A DNA stretch of 64,000 nt from Myxococcales bacterium (GTDB taxonomy: Bacteria > Myxococcota_A > Polyangia > Haliangiales > Haliangiaceae), in NCBI GenBank assembly GCA_016716835.1, contig JADJUW010000001.1, positions 930,001 through 994,000 on the forward strand, read 5' to 3'. Positions 61,111-64,000 of the stretch are shown in pieces (the first letter of the stretch is position 1; each line of letters starts with the position of its first letter). The translations under genes were made by a program, and so were the position numbers. The notes below the pieces were generated by a model. The model did not search any database, was not told where the DNA came from, and saw only the letters and a program-made list of their open reading frames with translations.

Positions 61111-62814
61111 GTGGAGATGCTCGCCTTTGTCGCAGGTCCGGAACTCGGACGGCAGGTGCGTCTCACCGGCGACTCCTACACGCTTGGGCGGCGCACCGAC
61201 TGCGAAATCTTTATTCCGGATATGCGGGTGTCGCGCCACCACGCGCGCGTGTTTCGCGACGGGGCGTCGTGGTTTGTCGAAGACCTCGGGTCAAACAATG
61301 GGACGTTTCTCAACAACGTGAGGCTCGCGTCACGACGCGAACTCGGCGGTGGCGCCTTGCTGCGGGTCGGCCAGCATGTGCTGGAGTTTCGCGTGCGCAC
61401 GGTGCAGCCAGCCCCAGGGCCACGCACGTTGGTTGGCGAGCGCGCCGACGCCGAGATCACGACCGGCATGACCACCCCCAGCTCGCTGATGGGGTATTTC
61501 TCAAATGTCCCCAATCTCGAGCGGCGCATGCGCGTGCTGACGGCGTTGCTCGAGGCCTCGGCGCATACCGCCGATCTGGCGAGCCTTTGGCAAACCCTGG
61601 GCGAGCAGCTCGCCTTGATGTGGCCCGATTCCGTGCACGTTGCGATCATGGTCCGCGAGGCCGACGAGGCGCTGCAAATAAAGTTTCAGCGCAACCTCGG
61701 GACGACGGAGCTGGTGCTGCCCAGCCACTTGCCGGGCTATCTCGCGACCAATCCGCAGGCGGTGCTCCTCACCGATAGCGGCCTCGGCCGTTCGCCGGCC
61801 GGCTATGCCATCGCGGCGCCGTTGCGCGTCACCGTCGCCGGCGATGCGCCCGCGCACGCCTCGGTCGGCATTATCTATATAGAGGCACCCTCGCCTCACT
61901 TTCGCGACGTCGATGTCGAATTGCTCCAAAGCATCAGCGCGCATGCCTCGTTGGCGATGAGCGCCTTGCGCATGCAACACGATCTTGGGCGGCAAAAGCG
62001 CATGGAGCTCGACCTCGCCATGGCGCGCCAGATTCAACGCTCGCTGCTGCCCAAGTCGCCGCCGCACGTGGTGGGCCTAGAGTTCGCGGTGCATTACGAG
62101 CCTGCCTATCAGGTCGGGGGCGATTTTTACGATTTCATCTGGCTCGACGAGACGACGCTGGCGTTCATGGTCGGCGACGTCGCCGGCAAGGCGGTCGCCG
62201 CCGCGATCTATATGGCGCGCCTCACCTCCGAGATCCGCTCGCGCGCCGGCATTGCGCGCTCGCCGGCGCGGCTCGTGGCGCGGGTCAACAAAGAGATGTT
62301 TGCGCTCGGCGAGGACGGCATGTTCGCGACGCTGCTCTATGGCACCTATGATTTGACCACGCGAACGATGGTGTTTACCAACGCTGGCCACTGTCTGCCG
62401 TTGCTCAAGCGCGGCGATCGCGTGTTTTCGCTCGAGAGCGAGCGGGCGCAGGTGCCGCCGCTGGGCGTGATGCCTGACCCGGAAGTTGGCGAGGCGCGGG
62501 TAACGCTTGAGCTTGGCGACATGATTTTCTTGGTCACCGACGGCATCTTAGAAGCGGAGAACGAGCCGGGCAGCTACTACGGCCTGCGCCGGCTCGTGCG
62601 CCGCATTGCCTCAGCGCGAGGGAACGTCGAAGACGTCGCGAAGGCGGTGTTGCAGGATATGGATAGCTTTACCCGCCAGCGCGCCGCGCGCGATGACGTG
62701 ACGCTGCTGGGCATGTCGGTCGGCGACCGCCGCGCCCGGCGGCAAACCGATACCCTGCCCGGCCTGGTGCAAGGCTCGGCGGGCGATGACATCGCGCCAA
62801 GCGATCAAAAATGA
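61111..62814 (+). CDS. FHA-GAF-PP2C (SpoIIE/RsbU-like) phosphatase
   Basis: The start is GTG 61111 or ATG 61117; an upstream TTG is less likely. The FHA domain (about residues 1-110) binds phosphothreonine: YTLGRRTDCEIFIPDMRVSRHHARVF, LGSNNGTFLNNVRL. A GAF-like domain follows (about 160-310). The C-terminal PPM/PP2C domain (about 330-560) has the SpoIIE signature: MARQIQRSLLPKSPP, GGDFYDFIWLDETTLAFMVGDVAGKAVAAAIYMARL, FTNAGHCLPLL, DMIFLVTDGILEAEN, ARDDVTLLGM, with the metal Asp residues in place. It probably reads kinase signals and dephosphorylates Ser/Thr, for example on an anti-sigma antagonist. It is divergent from the fusion gene, about 65 bases apart. Confidence 0.93.
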   Translation: MEMLAFVAGPELGRQVRLTGDSYTLGRRTDCEIFIPDMRVSRHHARVFRDGASWFVEDLGSNNGTFLNNVRLASRRELGGGALLRVGQHVLEFRVRTVQPAPGPRTLVGERADAEITTGMTTPSSLMGYFSNVPNLERRMRVLTALLEASAHTADLASLWQTLGEQLALMWPDSVHVAIMVREADEALQIKFQRNLGTTELVLPSHLPGYLATNPQAVLLTDSGLGRSPAGYAIAAPLRVTVAGDAPAHASVGIIYIEAPSPHFRDVDVELLQSISAHASLAMSALRMQHDLGRQKRMELDLAMARQIQRSLLPKSPPHVVGLEFAVHYEPAYQVGGDFYDFIWLDETTLAFMVGDVAGKAVAAAIYMARLTSEIRSRAGIARSPARLVARVNKEMFALGEDGMFATLLYGTYDLTTRTMVFTNAGHCLPLLKRGDRVFSLESERAQVPPLGVMPDPEVGEARVTLELGDMIFLVTDGILEAENEPGSYYGLRRLVRRIASARGNVEDVAKAVLQDMDSFTRQRAARDDVTLLGMSVGDRRARRQTDTLPGLVQGSAGDDIAPSDQK

Positions 62815-62978
62815 ACCTGACTCAAGCCTGGGCCCACGGCGGGTCGCCGGGTCAATCACCGGACTGATCTGAGCGGGCGATGGCCTTGCAACCCAAAATA
62901 CGTTGTGGCATACGTTGGGGCCCGCAGCGATTGGCCCCTGCAAGCGCGACGGCAAAACCCTCCTTGGGGAATGAATTT

Positions 62979-63152
62979 ATGGCGAAAAAAGGCAAATCAG
63001 GTCGCGAACTCATTCGGTTGGTTTCAACTGCCGATACGGGGTTCTTTTATGTCACCTCTAAGAATCGCAAGCGGACGCCCGATAAGCTCGTCTTGAAAAA
63101 GTACGACCCCGTCGCGCGCAAGCACTGCGAATTTAAAGAATCCAAGATCTAA
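62979..63152 (+). CDS. rpmG: 50S ribosomal protein L33 (bL33), zinc-free form
   Basis: The 57-residue protein starts MAKKGKSGRELIRLVSTADTGFFYVTSKNRKRTPDKL and ends YDPVARKHCEFKESKI. The CxxC pairs of the zinc form are absent. ATG 62979 is chosen by family length; the upstream in-frame ATG 62880 would add 33 unrelated residues. It pairs with rpmB 22 bases downstream, the usual rpmG-rpmB neighbourhood. Confidence 0.95.
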   Translation: MAKKGKSGRELIRLVSTADTGFFYVTSKNRKRTPDKLVLKKYDPVARKHCEFKESKI

Positions 63153-63174
63153 GATCTTACTAAGCGAGGACGCC

Positions 63175-63411
63175 ATGTCACGTATTTGTCAAGTAACCGG
63201 AAAATCGCCGCTCGTCGGCAACAACGTCAGCCACTCCAACCGCCACACCAAAAAGCGCTCGGAGATTAACCTCATCAGCAAGCGCCTGTGGTTTGCCGAG
63301 GAAAAGCGATGGCTCTCGCTGCGCCTTTCGGCCCGCGCCCTGCGCACCATTAACAAAAATGGTCTCGCCTCGGTGGTTGCCGACATGCGTCGCAACGGCC
63401 TGAAGATCTAG
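63175..63411 (+). CDS. rpmB: 50S ribosomal protein L28 (bL28)
   Basis: The 78-residue protein begins SRICQVTGKSPLVGNNVSHSNRHTKKRSEINL and ends IDKxG-like (INKNGLASVVADMRRNGLKI), both standard for L28. Only one of the zinc-form cysteines is kept, so it is the zinc-free type, matching the L33 gene. A good ribosome site (AGCGAGGA) precedes ATG 63175. Confidence 0.96.
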   Translation: MSRICQVTGKSPLVGNNVSHSNRHTKKRSEINLISKRLWFAEEKRWLSLRLSARALRTINKNGLASVVADMRRNGLKI

Positions 63412-63446
63412 GCTCTCGCATTATCAACGGCTCTAACCGGGCCTCT

Positions 63447-63476
63447 CGCCGCGCGGCTTTCGCTGACGCGGCGTTT
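63447..63476 (+). terminator. Possible terminator after rpmB
   Basis: CGCCGCG (63447-63453) pairs with CGCGGCG (63467-63473) around a 13-base loop and is followed by TTT then GCATTTG. The stem is strong but the T run is short. It sits 36 bases after rpmB and before the lipoprotein gene. Confidence 0.4.
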
Positions 63477-63502
63477 GCATTTGTGTGTAGTGTCGAGTGG
63501 TA

Positions 63503-63946
63503 ATGCATCGTCGAATCGTCGTCGCCTTTTTTGTCCTGTCTGCTCTGGGCGGCTGCCGCGCGCGCGTCACGCCATTGACAGGATCGCCGGAGCAGTTCTG
63601 CGAGGCGCTTGATGCCAGCGACTACGGCACCGCGCAGCGCATATTGCGGCGAGACCATGCGCGGGCGATGGAGGCGGCAGGGTTCTCGGAGTCTTCCCCA
63701 GCAGCCGTCGAGACTCAGGTTGCGGTAGATGCCGTGGTGGAGTTGCTGAAGGCGGAGAGATGCGCTAGCCGCATTGAGGTGGCCACTGGGGTCATTCGCA
63801 CCGAGCCGCCAATCAAGAAAATCAGGTTTTCCGCCACCGGGCATCACCACTGTGTCGTCGAACTCTCCTTTTCTCAGTCATTTCCGATTCAGCTACGCTG
63901 CGAGCAACGCCGCCCGACGCCAATGCCAAGGCCGCCGTCGCGGTAA
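63503..63946 (+). CDS. Small hypothetical lipoprotein
   Basis: From ATG 63503 the protein has 147 residues. A signal peptide ends in a lipobox (FVLSALGGC). The mature part has a helical stretch (SPEQFCEALDASDYGTAQRILRRDHARAMEAAG) and a beta-like end with two Cys (HHHCVVELSFSQSFPIQLRCEQ) that could form a disulphide. The C-terminus is basic and Pro-rich. No family is recognised; no neighbour suggests a role. A start codon for another gene follows 34 bases after its stop. Confidence 0.65.
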   Translation: MHRRIVVAFFVLSALGGCRARVTPLTGSPEQFCEALDASDYGTAQRILRRDHARAMEAAGFSESSPAAVETQVAVDAVVELLKAERCASRIEVATGVIRTEPPIKKIRFSATGHHHCVVELSFSQSFPIQLRCEQRRPTPMPRPPSR

Positions 63947-63980
63947 GACAGCGAGGTGGCGATTGGGCTAGGATGCCGCC

Positions 63981-64000
63981 ATGCGCATCTCTTGGCTATT
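63981..64000 (+). CDS. Start of a gene cut by the window edge
   Basis: ATG 63981 follows AGGATG at ideal distance and opens a frame (MRISWL) that runs off the window. Six residues do not allow identification. It could be a false start. Confidence 0.25.

Overview
The window is a high-GC, densely packed chromosome segment that looks like a member of the Myxococcota (deltaproteobacterial type, perhaps near Kofleriaceae or Nannocystaceae). The pointers are: two Hanks-type Ser/Thr kinases, one with an HRDVSPTN catalytic loop; an FHA-GAF-PP2C phosphatase; many small lipoproteins; an IF-3 with a long acidic C-terminal tail recalling Myxococcus Dsg; a short DnaK paralogue next to a divergent J-domain protein; and a GT51 transglycosylase carrying a large extra periplasmic part. 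The taxon is inferred from gene content only.

Layout. 1-6.1 kb: end of an outer-membrane barrel gene, a sensor-like membrane protein, a lipoprotein, XerD and a membrane Ser/Thr kinase. 6.2-16.1 kb: the classic translation block tRNA-Val, thrS, infC, rpmI, rplT, pheS, pheT, ihfA, tRNA-Pro. pheS and pheT are split by about 2.1 kb holding an inverted-repeat-bounded non-coding stretch and a hydrolase lipoprotein. 16.1-22.5 kb: surE, a UDG-like gene, a lipoprotein, an ECF sigma/anti-sigma/DUF4097 operon and a metallophosphoesterase. 22.5-33.7 kb: the GT51 fusion, an Mrr-fold protein, lipB-(ATP-grasp)-GNAT, era-der, and a yfgM-bamB pair. 33.7-38.6 kb: HU, J-domain protein, twin 160-bp palindromic elements, DnaK-like protein, a perfect 28-bp hairpin, tRNA-Arg, sodC. 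38.6-44.8 kb: a tightly overlapping leftward operon (unknown protein, FAD oxidoreductase, aldehyde dehydrogenase, CoaBC). 45-52.4 kb: infA, kinase, Smr, DacB (frameshifted), RidA, a third 160-bp palindrome beside tRNA-Val, a tandem paralogue pair, NUDIX, and a group 2 sigma factor.

52.4-61.0 kb is the most unusual region. It is a leftward operon that begins with a 1,590-residue four-domain protein: AstD-like aldehyde dehydrogenase, lysine-6-aminotransferase-like enzyme, GNAT acyltransferase, and a second aminotransferase-fold domain that has lost its PLP lysine. It continues with a C45-type self-processing amidohydrolase/acyltransferase, another class III aminotransferase (frameshifted) and both subunits of a 3-oxoacid CoA-transferase. 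Acylation, transamination, semialdehyde oxidation, deacylation and CoA recycling would together make a single-operon, AST-like route for breaking down a diamine-type amino acid. This is inference from domain content. The right end holds the phosphatase, rpmG-rpmB and a lipoprotein.

Two genes (dacB and the aminotransferase) are each broken by what looks like a one-base loss in a short homopolymer. This may be real decay or, equally well, assembly error.
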